From positions 62,001-126,000 of the forward strand of contig NZ_AFHI01000034.1 in assembly GCF_000217935.1 (NCBI RefSeq): a stretch of 64,000 nucleotides of DNA. Direction: 5' to 3'. This document shows positions 1 through 8,927 of the stretch, in pieces (the first letter of the stretch is position 1; each line of letters opens with the position of its first letter). Source of the DNA: Rheinheimera sp. A13L (GTDB taxonomy: Bacteria > Pseudomonadota > Gammaproteobacteria > Enterobacterales > Alteromonadaceae). A model generated the notes under the pieces. That model was not told the origin of the DNA. It worked only from the letters and a program-made list of their open reading frames with translations, and did not search any database. Both the position numbers and the translations under genes were made by a program.

Positions 1-1254
1 CATATCGAAATCATCCCGGAAATTGATATGCCAGGCCATGCCAGAGCTGCGGTAAAAGCCATGCAGGCTCGTTATCTGACACTGAAAGAGCAAGGTAAAG
101 AAGCTGAAGCGACCCAGTATTTGTTGTCCGATCCGCTGGACCAGTCGAAATACATGACGGTGCAGTACTACAACGACAACTCTATCAATGTCTGCCTGCC
201 TTCCACTTACGCTTTTGTAGATAAAGTCATTTATGAATTGCAGCAAATGTACCGTCAGGCCGGTTTAAAACTCAGCACCTTTCATATGGGTGGAGATGAA
301 ACTGGTGCAGGTTCATGGACTGCTTCTCCTGCCTGTGCCCAGCTGATAGCAACACCAGAGAATGGAGTAGCCGGTGTTGCCGATTTAAAACCTTATTTTG
401 TGGCTAAGGTAGCGCAGCTGGCAGCCAACAGACAGCTAACCTTAGGTGGCTGGGAAGATGGTTTAATGTATGACGCTAAAAACCCCTTTAACCGTCAGCA
501 ATTTGCCAACGAAAATGTGTATGCCAATGTTTGGGATAATATCTGGGAATGGGGTGTAGGTGATCGTGCCCACCGTTTAGCCAATGCCGGTTACCAGGTG
601 GTATTGTCACACGGTACCCATTTGTATTTTGACCACCCTTATGAAGCGCATCCGGAAGAGCGCGGTTACTATTGGGCCTCCCGCTTTACTGATGTGGCCA
701 AGGTCTTTGGTTATATGCCAGATCACTTATACGCCAATGCTGATAAAACCCGTGAAGGTCAGGTCATTGAAAATTTGGAAGTTTTGTTAGGTCAGGAACT
801 GCCAGCCTTAGAAAAACCAGAAAATATTCTTGGTATTCAGGGCCAGATCTGGACTGAAACGATCAGGACAGCAGAACAATTAGAACAAATGTTGTACCCA
901 CGCTTATTGGCATTGGCTGAACGGGCCTGGCACAAAGCAAAGTGGGAAGCCCAAAAGCCTGACACAAAAGCCAGACAACAAGACTGGCAACGTTTCGGCT
1001 GGACCTTAACCCAGAAAGAATTACCCCGTTTAGCAGAAGCTGGCGTGGCTTTGTATCTGCCACCACCAGGTGCAGTGCTGCAGGATGGCTTATTGCTGGC
1101 CAACAGCGCCTGGCCTGGTTTAGTTATTGAATACAGCGAAGATCAGGGCCAAAGCTGGTTGCCTTACACTGAAGCTGTGAAGGTGAGCAGCGACTTACTG
1201 TTGCGGACTAAAGCGAAAAATGGTGCCACCAGCAGAGTAACGAAACTGGATTAA
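1..1254 (+). CDS. GH20 beta-N-acetylhexosaminidase, 5'-truncated by window edge
   Basis: C-terminal 417 residues of a glycoside hydrolase family 20 enzyme; the reading frame is open to base 1, so the start lies outside the window. GH20 enzymes remove terminal GlcNAc or GalNAc from chitooligosaccharides and glycans by substrate-assisted catalysis. Visible family marks are the EIDMPGHARA strand near the first residues, the catalytic Asp-Glu pair in HMGGDETGAG (about residues 95-104 here), the YFDHPYEAHPEERGYYWAS substrate loop, and GIQGQIWTE plus LYPRLLALAERAWH at the barrel end. The last ~70 residues form a small beta domain like the chitobiase C-terminal domain. It converges on the oxidoreductase at 1317-2285 and belongs by content to the LacI-controlled sugar locus. 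Whether it is exported cannot be seen without the N-terminus. Confidence 0.93.
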   Translation, partial: HIEIIPEIDMPGHARAAVKAMQARYLTLKEQGKEAEATQYLLSDPLDQSKYMTVQYYNDNSINVCLPSTYAFVDKVIYELQQMYRQAGLKLSTFHMGGDETGAGSWTASPACAQLIATPENGVAGVADLKPYFVAKVAQLAANRQLTLGGWEDGLMYDAKNPFNRQQFANENVYANVWDNIWEWGVGDRAHRLANAGYQVVLSHGTHLYFDHPYEAHPEERGYYWASRFTDVAKVFGYMPDHLYANADKTREGQVIENLEVLLGQELPALEKPENILGIQGQIWTETIRTAEQLEQMLYPRLLALAERAWHKAKWEAQKPDTKARQQDWQRFGWTLTQKELPRLAEAGVALYLPPPGAVLQDGLLLANSAWPGLVIEYSEDQGQSWLPYTEAVKVSSDLLLRTKAKNGATSRVTKLD

Positions 1255-1261
1255 CTACCTG

Positions 1262-1310
1262 AAAAAAAAGGTCAGTTCACATTGTTAACTGTTAACAATG
1301 TGAACTGACC
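1262..1310 (-). terminator. Perfect 20-bp inverted repeat, terminator of the oxidoreductase gene
   Basis: GGTCAGTTCACATTGTTAAC at 1270-1289 is followed after one base by its exact reverse complement at 1291-1310. Read on the minus strand the hairpin is followed by eight T residues (1262-1269), as expected of an intrinsic terminator seven bases after the oxidoreductase stop codon. The very long perfect stem is also typical of REP-type palindromes, so it may be both. Confidence 0.75.
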
Positions 1311-1316
1311 CCAGTT

Positions 1317-2285
1317 TTAGTTTTTTAACACCTGCTCCATCATCCAGCTGGTTTTTAGCGCCGTTTTTCCAGTGGAAGGATGACCAGTGCCATGCAGCAT
1401 GTCCTGCACCATAGCCTGAATGTGGTAAAACTGAATGTTTTCCGGATGCGGTATATCCAGACTTAACTGCTGCTCTGTGCTAAATAACTGTACTGGCTCA
1501 TGTTCAAACACCGAAAACTCAATCCGGCCTTTGCTGCCATAAATAACAACTTTATCGTTGCGCTCAGAGGCGGCAAAGTTCCAAAAGCCTGTGCCTAAAC
1601 AACCCGACTGAAATTGCCAAATGGCAGATACAGCATCTTCTGCAGCATAAAGCTTTTGCTGATTGGTGCTGATACCTCGCACATCCGACACATCACCCAG
1701 CAGATACAGCAATAAATCCAGGCCATGACTGGCCAAATCAATAAAATAACCACCACCAGCTTTTGCCGGATCGGTACGCCAATTGTACTGCCCTGCTAAA
1801 TCTGCTGTATTAGGAGTGCGGCTGAAGCTCCATTGCACCTGACGGGGTGTGCCAATCAGGCCATGCTCCAGCCATTCTTTGATCTTTAGAAAACGAGGTA
1901 AAGAACGACGGTAATAAGCCACATACAAAGGCAATTGTTTTTGTTCAAAAACCTGAGTCATTTCAATACATTCTGCAGTATTTAAAGCCATAGGTTTTTC
2001 AACACAACAGATTTTCCCGGCCTCAGCCACCAGCAAAGCATAGTCTTTGTGACTATCAGGTGGAGTGGCAATATACACAGCATTCACTTCAGGGTCGTTG
2101 ATGAGCTTTAGCGCATCATCATACCAGTGTGGCACCTGATGACGTTTGGCATAGTCTTCCGCCTTGGCCGCGTCACGACGCATCACAGCGACCAGACTGG
2201 AGTGCCCTGCTTTATTAAAAGCCGGACCACTTTTTAATTCAGTGACATTGCCACAACCAATAATTCCCCAACGGATTTGTTTCAT
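1317..2285 (-). CDS. Gfo/Idh/MocA family NAD(P)-dependent oxidoreductase
   Basis: 322-residue cytoplasmic sugar or cyclitol dehydrogenase. The N-terminal Rossmann fold shows WGIIGCGNV (residues 4-12), and the family signature VEKPMALN near residue 95 supplies the conserved Glu-Lys-Pro. The C-terminal alpha/beta domain carries GGGYFIDLASHGLDLL, where Asp and His match the usual substrate and catalytic positions. The ATG at 2285 was chosen over an in-frame GTG at 2303 because GGAAGG lies about ten bases before the ATG. The gene is preceded by a ~370-base leader with a strong promoter and a LacI-type operator (2648-2693), which ties it to the regulator at 9335. The substrate is not predictable from sequence; an oxidised or modified hexosamine is an inference from context. 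Confidence 0.88.
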   Translation of the reverse strand: MKQIRWGIIGCGNVTELKSGPAFNKAGHSSLVAVMRRDAAKAEDYAKRHQVPHWYDDALKLINDPEVNAVYIATPPDSHKDYALLVAEAGKICCVEKPMALNTAECIEMTQVFEQKQLPLYVAYYRRSLPRFLKIKEWLEHGLIGTPRQVQWSFSRTPNTADLAGQYNWRTDPAKAGGGYFIDLASHGLDLLLYLLGDVSDVRGISTNQQKLYAAEDAVSAIWQFQSGCLGTGFWNFAASERNDKVVIYGSKGRIEFSVFEHEPVQLFSTEQQLSLDIPHPENIQFYHIQAMVQDMLHGTGHPSTGKTALKTSWMMEQVLKN

Positions 2286-2420
2286 CTTTACTTGTCCTTC
2301 CACTGCATTTAACGCACTTTAAAGAAGCCATCGACCTGTTTCCAGTGCTACATGCTCCGGCACAAAGCTAAAAAACACCAGGTCACAACCCAGATGGTGA
2401 TCTGCACAGACTGCATACAA

Positions 2421-2450
2421 AAAAAAGAGGATACTGCAGGCAGTATCCTC
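2421..2450 (-). terminator. Intrinsic-terminator-like hairpin inside the oxidoreductase leader
   Basis: Ten-bp stem GAGGATACTG / CAGTATCCTC (2427-2436 and 2441-2450) with a four-base loop, followed on the minus strand by a run of T residues (2419-2426 region). It lies between the operator-promoter at 2648-2693 and the oxidoreductase start at 2285. It could end read-through from the SapC gene or attenuate the oxidoreductase transcript. The remaining 2286-2848 sequence contains no gene I can support. Confidence 0.7.
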
Positions 2451-2647
2451 AAAGATCCCTTGGATAAGGATTGGCAAATAAAACACAACCTCCATGTCTG
2501 CTGGTGAACCCTGTTGACCAACTACCAATCAACATGACTCTGACGAGGGAGAAAACAACAATCAGACCCCAGCAAGCTTCTGATTGCCCCGTTCCTTACA
2601 ACTCACTGCCGCCAGACAAAGGCCACAGAAAAGTAACCCTTCACAAA

Positions 2648-2693
2648 TATGACAACGCTGTCATAATTATACTATGTACTTTTTTTCATCAAA
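2648..2693 (-). promoter_or_regulatory. Promoter with LacI-family operator
   Basis: On the minus strand TTTGAT (2688-2693) and a perfect TATAAT (2666-2671) are 16 bases apart. Directly downstream of the -10, at 2648-2665, is the near-palindrome TATGACAACGCTGTCATA with a central CG, the usual form of LacI-family operators. The same 16-mer ATGACAACGCTGTCAT recurs at 8928-8943. Placement over the start point suggests repression. The reading is inferred from position and repetition. Confidence 0.75.
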
Positions 2694-2806
2694 TCAAGCG
2701 TTTTTCACACAAAAACAACATGAATAAGTAAAAAGCTGAAATGTGGATAAACAGAAAATATTCAGCAGATAAACTGACGACAATGAAAGGGGGAGTTCAG
2801 GTAAAC

Positions 2807-2835
2807 AACAAGCAGCACTTGCTGTGCTGCTTGTT
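2807..2835 (-). terminator. Hairpin after the first SapC gene
   Basis: Twelve-bp perfect stem AACAAGCAGCAC / GTGCTGCTTGTT with a five-base loop, 14 bases beyond the SapC stop codon. The downstream U-tract is weak (GTTT), so it is a moderate terminator or an mRNA-stabilising 3' hairpin. Confidence 0.6.
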
Positions 2836-2848
2836 CAATAGGACGGGA

Positions 2849-3568
2849 TCAGGCTGTTTTAGCTGCGGCTTTGTTGGCACGTTCACCTAAACGCTGCACT
2901 TGCTGTAATGACATTAAATGCGCATAAATTGCAGGCATCAGACCACGCTTGTTTAAATCAAGTAACTGCTCATCAGACAATGAATTTAATTTCTTCTCGT
3001 CGACAATATAGATCCCCGATATTTCACGTGGCTTGCCTTCAAGCGTGATAGTTAAAGTCTGAGGAACTAACAATTCCATATCTGCCAAAACTTTGTTAAA
3101 AGCTCTGGTGTTTTGGGACTGCATAAAAAATTCGCGCATAGAATCAACACGGGATTTAAGGAAATCGGACTCAGTGCCATCTTCGTTAAACAAAGCATGG
3201 CCTGTTTCAGTATTAACCATTGGGTTGGATTCAACCAAAGCAACAAGTAACTGCCCTTCTTTGCTTGGGTCGTCAGCCAGAATTAACGGGTGATTCCACA
3301 ACACTTTTGGTACATAAAAACCTTGCCATTGGCCTTCTGCAACCATCAGGTTTTCGCCTGTTTTCAATCCCAGCATAGCCACAACATCGAAACGCTCAGA
3401 CGCAGAATCTTTAATAAAAACAATCGGCATTTCCGCGCCAATACGGACGAATTCCTGAACTACTACAGGCACAATATGCTGATCTTGTGCAAAGGCAAAA
3501 GCATTGGCAATGTTGATTTTTGTTTGGGCGTGTTTTTCTTTTTGTAGCGGAGCAATTTGCAGTGACAT
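2849..3568 (-). CDS. SapC family protein (copy 1)
   Basis: 239-residue protein matching the SapC family (named after a Campylobacter S-layer locus gene). The biochemical role is unknown, but in marine and freshwater proteobacteria SapC genes recur beside TonB receptors and tryptophan halogenases in carbohydrate loci, as here. Seen: no signal peptide, a conserved N-terminal block around FAFAQDQHIVPVVVQEF, the central ALVESNPMV and ALFNEDGTESDFL segments, and GIYIVDEKKLNSLSDEQLLDL near the C-terminus. A GAGG motif about nine bases before the ATG supports the start. It is roughly half identical to copy 2 at 3801-4502, which suggests tandem duplication. Transcription order is halogenase, SapC copy 2, SapC copy 1. 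Confidence 0.88.
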   Translation of the reverse strand: MSLQIAPLQKEKHAQTKINIANAFAFAQDQHIVPVVVQEFVRIGAEMPIVFIKDSASERFDVVAMLGLKTGENLMVAEGQWQGFYVPKVLWNHPLILADDPSKEGQLLVALVESNPMVNTETGHALFNEDGTESDFLKSRVDSMREFFMQSQNTRAFNKVLADMELLVPQTLTITLEGKPREISGIYIVDEKKLNSLSDEQLLDLNKRGLMPAIYAHLMSLQQVQRLGERANKAAAKTA

Positions 3569-3699
3569 GAATGAAACCTCTTAAAACATTCAGAAATTCG
3601 GGCTTGATAGTAAGCCAATGATACATTTGCAGCAACTAAACGCCACAAAACTTGAGCCTCAAATTACCCTAGAAAGTCGACGGACACCAGAGGCATAAG

Positions 3700-3731
3700 A
3701 TACAGAATGCGGCAAAAGTTGCATTCTGTAT
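3700..3731 (-). terminator. Hairpin between the two SapC genes
   Basis: ATACAGAATGC and its exact complement GCATTCTGTAT flank a ten-base loop, 70 bases after the stop of SapC copy 2. No U-run follows on the minus strand, so it may be a processing or stability hairpin more than a terminator. Confidence 0.4.
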
Positions 3732-3800
3732 GCCTGCAAGCATGGATCATTGCGGTAACCCGCAGATTTGGTATACAAATTGTTATCAACCCGGCGCTGT

Positions 3801-4502
3801 TCACCTACTTTTACGCATACAGAGGCCCCGGATCTGCTGTAACGACATCAAGTGAGCGTAGATAGCAGGTAATAAACCTCTTTGCCGTAAAATATAGAAA
3901 TGCTCATTGGATAATTCAGTTAATTTCTTTTCATTGATGACATAAATGCCGTTAATCTCTGTTGGTTTACCCTCAATATTTACAGTTAAAGCTTGTGAAA
4001 CCAACAGGTCCATATCAGCAAGCAACTTGTTGAAACTTTTAGTCGCCTCTGTTTGCCTGAAAAACTCGCCCATTGATTCAGTCACAGCTTTTAAATAATC
4101 AGAATCCGAGCCGTCTTCGTTAAAAAGAGCCTGACCTTCAAATTCATTGACCATAGGGCTCGACTCTACCAGTGCGACCAACAATTGTTCTGATTGTTGA
4201 GGATCCGGTGTCAGAGCTAAAGGATAGTGACGCAAAGCCATGGGCGCATAATGACCTTGCCATTCCCCATCCTTAATCATCAGGTTTTCTCCTGCTTTAA
4301 ATGCAAGTAAAACCACACTTTCAAATTGACCCGTCTCACTGTTTTTGACGAACACTACAGGTAATTCAGCACCAACAGAGACAAACTCCTGGAAGGTAAC
4401 GGGGACAATCTGCTGCTTTTCAGCATGAGCAAAAGCCTTGTATCTTCTGATTTTCAGATGGGCATGTTTCTCACGGAATAACAGGGAAATTTGTACAGAC
4501 AT
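3801..4502 (-). CDS. SapC family protein (copy 2)
   Basis: 233-residue paralogue of the SapC protein at 2849-3568; the blocks VALVESSPMV, ALFNEDGSDSDYL and GLLPAIYAHLMSLQQ are nearly identical. The ATG at 4502 is preferred over the in-frame GTG at 4520 because AAGGA lies eight bases upstream of the ATG. The C-terminus is shorter than in copy 1 and ends in a basic LCMRKSR tail. It lies 143 bases downstream of the halogenase gene on the same strand, so co-transcription is likely. Function of the family is unknown; the pairing with a receptor and a flavin halogenase points to glycan or amino-sugar uptake. Confidence 0.87.
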   Translation of the reverse strand: MSVQISLLFREKHAHLKIRRYKAFAHAEKQQIVPVTFQEFVSVGAELPVVFVKNSETGQFESVVLLAFKAGENLMIKDGEWQGHYAPMALRHYPLALTPDPQQSEQLLVALVESSPMVNEFEGQALFNEDGSDSDYLKAVTESMGEFFRQTEATKSFNKLLADMDLLVSQALTVNIEGKPTEINGIYVINEKKLTELSNEHFYILRQRGLLPAIYAHLMSLQQIRGLCMRKSR

Positions 4503-4645
4503 AGATTCAATCCTTTTCACAGCTTTGTATATGCCACCTAAGGTAAGTTAACTTTTCAGGCTAAAGCTAAGACAAAAAAATAACTTAACAAACACCAGAA
4601 CAAACATAAGCTCCAGTGTGGTCAAGCTGTACAGTGATGTAAGTT

Positions 4646-6169
4646 TCAAAGTCGTTGTAATCCAAACTTATGTATTTTCTCCAGCAGTGCACGGTGCGAA
4701 ATAAGTTTCTGCTTCAAAACCTCAGCTTCCAGAGTAACTCTCTCTTGCACAGCTGCCGCCATTTTTATGTACTCAGGGGCTAACTTCGGAGCTGGAGTGT
4801 TAAACTTCATCCCATAAAGAACATACAGGTAGTTTTCAAAATCAAAAATTTCAAACTTAGTAAAGAAGTCTTCCCTTGCAGGAGGGTGGTGACGCCACAG
4901 TGCGATTTTTTGCAGTAAAGTATCGGGTATAGTTGCGGGGTCGCGATTATCTAACCAAAAAGATGAATCTGATCTGTCAGAGATACAATAATGCAGCTTA
5001 ATAAAATCAAAGGTTTGCTCCCAGGCATGTAGTAACCTTTGATTAAACCTCTGTTCAAGTAATTCAAGAGCAGCACGATTCTCAGGAAAACGCTTGCTCA
5101 GTAAATCTGCAGAAAAGTCTGTCATTAAAATTGAGGTAGCTTCCAAAGGCTCAACAAAGCCCTGAGAAAGTCCGATAGCAACACAATTTTTATGCCAGAA
5201 CTTCTCCCTGCGCCCGATCCTCATATTAATTTTCCGCCATGGGTAGTTTTCCAGGCCACCACCAATATAACGATTCAGCTTCAGGCAAGCTTGTTCTTCA
5301 TCCATGTGCGATGACGAATATACAAGCCCGACTCCACGGCGGTTTGTTAAAGCTATATCCCAAATCCAGCCCGCCTGATGCGCTGTTGCAAGCGTATAAG
5401 GCGGCACAATACTATGTTCCATCGTCGGAATCTGGACAGCTAAAGCCACATCAGTTAACAAATGATCCGAACGGTCAATAAATTTGACCTGCATTTTTTC
5501 ACCAAGTAAGACCGAATTAAAGCCGCTACAGTCAATCACAAAATCGCAAGGCTGTAAGCCTAATTGCGGGCTGTGCAAGGCGGTAATGTAGCCATCAACA
5601 TCTCTGTCTATATCAGTGATGTCGCCATACAGATGATTAATCCCAAAGTGTTTTACAGCATGCTCATGAAGAAAGTCAGCGAACTTTCGTGCATCAAGGT
5701 GATATGCATAAGAGGTCAGGCCGCCAAATTCTGGTGACGTAATAGCTTTAGGGGCTAAACCAGCTTCTACCACTTGATATTGTGCGGCCACCAGATCGGC
5801 AAAAGCGGTTTGTTTGTGTTGGTTCAACCAAAATGGTGCCAGATCTATACCGTAAGGCACTGGTACGTCAAACAAATGGTGATAGTGGTTTTCTCCATGA
5901 ATGTTTTTGTCCAGCCAATTGACGAACTTTATTGATTGCTTGAAGGTGACATTGCAGCGCTGAATAAAATCTGACTCACTGATGCCAAATTTACGCAGGG
6001 ATTGTCTGATCGCAGGCACTGTTCCCTCACCCACACCAATAGTAGGAATAGTGGGAGATTCGATCAATGTGATCTTCATCTCCGGTCTGCTTTTCATTGC
6101 CTGACCAAGATGATTTGCCACCAACCAGCCTGCTGTACCACCGCCTACTATTATTATGCGATTGATCAT
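4646..6169 (-). CDS. Tryptophan 7-halogenase-like flavoprotein
   Basis: 507-residue member of the flavin-dependent halogenase superfamily. The FAD-binding GGGTAGW motif is at residues 8-14. FKQSIKF near residue 75-82 contains the Lys that aligns with the catalytic lysine of PrnA-type enzymes, and GWIWDIAL near residue 270 fits the W-x-W-x-I signature, with Ala where authentic halogenases usually have Pro. GLSQGFVEPLEATS is the second conserved flavin region. Proteins of this type in receptor-SapC loci have no demonstrated halogenation of free tryptophan, so the substrate is open. AAGGA seven bases before the ATG supports the start. A terminator hairpin (6184-6214) separates it from the receptor gene upstream, so its expression may depend on partial read-through. 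Confidence 0.88.
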   Translation of the reverse strand: MINRIIIVGGGTAGWLVANHLGQAMKSRPEMKITLIESPTIPTIGVGEGTVPAIRQSLRKFGISESDFIQRCNVTFKQSIKFVNWLDKNIHGENHYHHLFDVPVPYGIDLAPFWLNQHKQTAFADLVAAQYQVVEAGLAPKAITSPEFGGLTSYAYHLDARKFADFLHEHAVKHFGINHLYGDITDIDRDVDGYITALHSPQLGLQPCDFVIDCSGFNSVLLGEKMQVKFIDRSDHLLTDVALAVQIPTMEHSIVPPYTLATAHQAGWIWDIALTNRRGVGLVYSSSHMDEEQACLKLNRYIGGGLENYPWRKINMRIGRREKFWHKNCVAIGLSQGFVEPLEATSILMTDFSADLLSKRFPENRAALELLEQRFNQRLLHAWEQTFDFIKLHYCISDRSDSSFWLDNRDPATIPDTLLQKIALWRHHPPAREDFFTKFEIFDFENYLYVLYGMKFNTPAPKLAPEYIKMAAAVQERVTLEAEVLKQKLISHRALLEKIHKFGLQRL

Positions 6170-6183
6170 TCAGGATCCTTATA

Positions 6184-6214
6184 AGAAAAAGGCTTGCAGT
6201 TTGTACTGCAAGCC
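6184..6214 (-). terminator. Intrinsic terminator after the TonB receptor gene
   Basis: GGCTTGCAGT / ACTGCAAGCC (6191-6200 and 6205-6214) form a ten-bp stem with a TTGT loop, followed on the minus strand by TTTTTCTTAT. It lies in the 65-base gap between receptor stop and halogenase start, so it probably lowers expression of the downstream genes relative to the receptor. Confidence 0.75.
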
Positions 6215-6234
6215 TTCAAACAGCAGGTTATTGC

Positions 6235-8850
6235 TTAGAAACGATAATTCACACCAACCTTATAACGGGCTTCCCCTTCAAAGAACCAAGCAGGGTAACC
6301 GTCTTTCAGCTCAGGCTTCACTTCTGCAGAGCTAGGAGCCACACCTAACTGCACACTGTCTTCTTTTGTCAGGTTGACCGCTTCAAAACTCATAGTCAGA
6401 TTTTCAGTGATTTCATAGTTCGCACTCAAATCTAAACTACCATAGTCCTGGTGCTCTCTGTTGCCATAGAAGCCAGGCAATTCGCGCATCATAAAGGCTG
6501 AACGCCAGTTATAAGCTAAACGGATACTGTACTGTGCCGCTTCATAGTAACCCACTAAGTTGATAGTATTTTTAGATGAATCAGTGAACATAGCGATTTC
6601 ATCCGGATAATTCTCAGCTGGTGAATCAGCGTCAACATAAGTGTAGTTTGCAATGTAACCCAGTCCATTGTCGAAGCCATCCTGTAACTGGAACTCGATC
6701 CCTTTAATCTCACCACCGTCGCCGTTAAAAATAGTGGAAACAGTCCAGTTATCAAGGTTAGAGTTTGGATCAACCACACCAATTTGTTGATTTAACAGTT
6801 GTCCTGAAGTTACAAAACTGCTTACATCTTTAAAGAATACCGTCGTGCTTGCCATGCCTGACTTGCCAAAGTAGTACTCAATACCAATGTCGCCCTGAGT
6901 TGCTTTAAAAGGATTCAAAGCAATATTCCCTTTAGTCACCACCTCATTACCTGGAGTGCCGTCGTTGTAGCCAGCAAAGTTTGAGCGCGAGAACATATCA
7001 GTATAGTTGGGTCTGGCAATAACCTCAGCCAAAGAGCCCCGCAGAATAATGTCAGGTGTCACATTGTAGGCAATGTTAAAGCTTGGCAAAACTTCGCTGT
7101 AATCTGCTTTATCTGTACTTAAGTTGTCAGCGTAAACACCGTTCACGAAATTGAAGTAATTCGAGCTGGCATCAGTTGAAACATAGCGAACACCGAAGTT
7201 ACCGCGAATGTCTTCTGTTGAAAAATCAGCCATCAGGTACAAAGACAGGTTTTCTTCATTGATAGTGCCATAGCCTGACTTGTAAGCTACAGAAGTGTTA
7301 TCAAAGCTCTGAATGGCCGCTCTGGCATCACTTAACATTGTAGATAATATAGGTTTAGGCAATGTAAAACCGCCTGCTGAAGACACTGAACCATTGTAGT
7401 AGCGGCTTGCCGGACCTTCAGGTACTGTACTTGCCATGTTCGCAGTGTATGTTTCAGCTTTCACATCGTGATCAGTCCAGCGTACACCTGTGCTGACTTT
7501 TGTAACAACACCAAAATTGACAGGAATATCCAGATCCAACTGAGCATATGTTTCTTCATCACTGTCAGGTTGCTGCTTTAACGACCAGCCTTCAGGTCGT
7601 AATACGGTCCCTGCAGCAAAATCGCCCGAACTAAAGTCTTTTTTGGCAATATTAATATCAATAATTTCACCACGAGCGTCATAAGTACCAGCATAGTTCG
7701 CTGGTGAGCCTAACCAGAAACCATAGTTCGCAGTTAAATCAGTGCCACCTTCAGCACTAGTATTGCCAACCCGGCCTGAGATAATAAAGTCATCTGCATC
7801 GTAGGAAAAATTAAGATCAACAGTGTCAGAAGACATACTGGCTGCCCTAGCCCAGCTTTGAGCCCAGCCTGAGTTTTCGTCCGACGCATCGCGACGGTAG
7901 AAGACACAAGTGCCAGACGCATTTTTTTGTTCACAAGCAGCTTCTTTGTCATCCGGAAACATTAAGAATAATGAGGTATTGGCGTTATTTGCTTCCAACT
8001 CAAGGCTGATAATGTTCAGACCCATTTCAAAATCGTCTGTTGGCCGGAATTGCAGTGTTGCATTGATCGCAGTACGTTCACGATCTTGCTCAAAAGTTGT
8101 AGGAACAATGTCACCCCATCCAACCAAAGATTCAATACCGTTTCGCTGATAAGCAGTTTCTGAATAAGATACAGCGCCAAGCACACCGAAAGTCTCATCC
8201 AGATTTTTCCAGCTGTACAAACCTGAAGCCTGTGGATCTGTCTCGCCGGACACAGAACCGTAATCGCCTTTGATACTGGCAAAAGCAGTACCACTATCCA
8301 TATCCAGTGGTTTACGGGTATTAACTATAACGGTACCGCCGACACCACCTTCAACAATATCAGCCTGAGACGATTTATACACTTCTACATCACCGATCAA
8401 TTCTGGCGGCAACAAAGAATAATTGAAGCTACGGTCTATCGATTGCTGGTCATACCAACCTGTTGATGCAACAGTTTGACCGTTTAGCAAGGTGCTGGTT
8501 AACTGGCTTGAAGCACCACGGATAGATACCTGCTGACCTTGACCAAACTGGCGGCTGACCGCAACACCTGAAATACGCCCAAGAGTTTCACCCACGTCAC
8601 TGTCAGGGAACTTACCAATATCTTCGGAAGTTACCACGTCAACTACAGCATCGCTGAATCGTTTTGCGTTTAAGCTGGCTTCCTGCGAAGCACGGATCCC
8701 TTTAACCTGGATCACTTCAACCTTTTGTTCTTTTTTTGCGCTTTCTTCTGCAGCCTGATCAGCCATAGTTGGAAATGCTAATACAGCAGTTCCTACCATT
8801 AAACCTAATTTGACCGCTACGGCGCACTTATTCATTTTATTGTGCAGCAT
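6235..8850 (-). CDS. TonB-dependent outer-membrane receptor of the sugar locus
   Basis: 871-residue TonB-dependent receptor of the Xanthomonas/Caulobacter type. Signal peptide at residues ~1-30 (hydrophobic VAVKLGLMVGTAVLAF, cleavage near TMA-DQ), a TonB-box-like VEVIQVKG at ~45, a plug domain (DVVTSEDIGKFPDSDVGET, then VSIRGASSQ and GGTVIVNTRKPL) and a beta barrel ending in VGVNYRF with terminal Phe. The ATG at 8850 has GGGAG seven bases upstream; an in-frame ATG at 8943 is rejected because it lies inside the operator. The promoter (TTGCAA-17-TATGTT) and operator at 8928-8980 put it under the divergent LacI regulator. Likely imports oligosaccharides too large for porins. Confidence 0.93.
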   Translation of the reverse strand: MLHNKMNKCAVAVKLGLMVGTAVLAFPTMADQAAEESAKKEQKVEVIQVKGIRASQEASLNAKRFSDAVVDVVTSEDIGKFPDSDVGETLGRISGVAVSRQFGQGQQVSIRGASSQLTSTLLNGQTVASTGWYDQQSIDRSFNYSLLPPELIGDVEVYKSSQADIVEGGVGGTVIVNTRKPLDMDSGTAFASIKGDYGSVSGETDPQASGLYSWKNLDETFGVLGAVSYSETAYQRNGIESLVGWGDIVPTTFEQDRERTAINATLQFRPTDDFEMGLNIISLELEANNANTSLFLMFPDDKEAACEQKNASGTCVFYRRDASDENSGWAQSWARAASMSSDTVDLNFSYDADDFIISGRVGNTSAEGGTDLTANYGFWLGSPANYAGTYDARGEIIDINIAKKDFSSGDFAAGTVLRPEGWSLKQQPDSDEETYAQLDLDIPVNFGVVTKVSTGVRWTDHDVKAETYTANMASTVPEGPASRYYNGSVSSAGGFTLPKPILSTMLSDARAAIQSFDNTSVAYKSGYGTINEENLSLYLMADFSTEDIRGNFGVRYVSTDASSNYFNFVNGVYADNLSTDKADYSEVLPSFNIAYNVTPDIILRGSLAEVIARPNYTDMFSRSNFAGYNDGTPGNEVVTKGNIALNPFKATQGDIGIEYYFGKSGMASTTVFFKDVSSFVTSGQLLNQQIGVVDPNSNLDNWTVSTIFNGDGGEIKGIEFQLQDGFDNGLGYIANYTYVDADSPAENYPDEIAMFTDSSKNTINLVGYYEAAQYSIRLAYNWRSAFMMRELPGFYGNREHQDYGSLDLSANYEITENLTMSFEAVNLTKEDSVQLGVAPSSAEVKPELKDGYPAWFFEGEARYKVGVNYRF

Positions 8851-8927
8851 AAGCTTCTCTCCCATTCCTGATTTTTTTTGTGCGATGATTTTATTGTCCT
8901 GAAACAACAGATTTTCATGATTCCACC

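Noticed and set aside
2319-2528. 69-codon frame on the minus strand before the oxidoreductase
   Set aside because: It reads through the intrinsic terminator hairpin and has no ribosome-binding site; only its last ~30 codons look protein-like.
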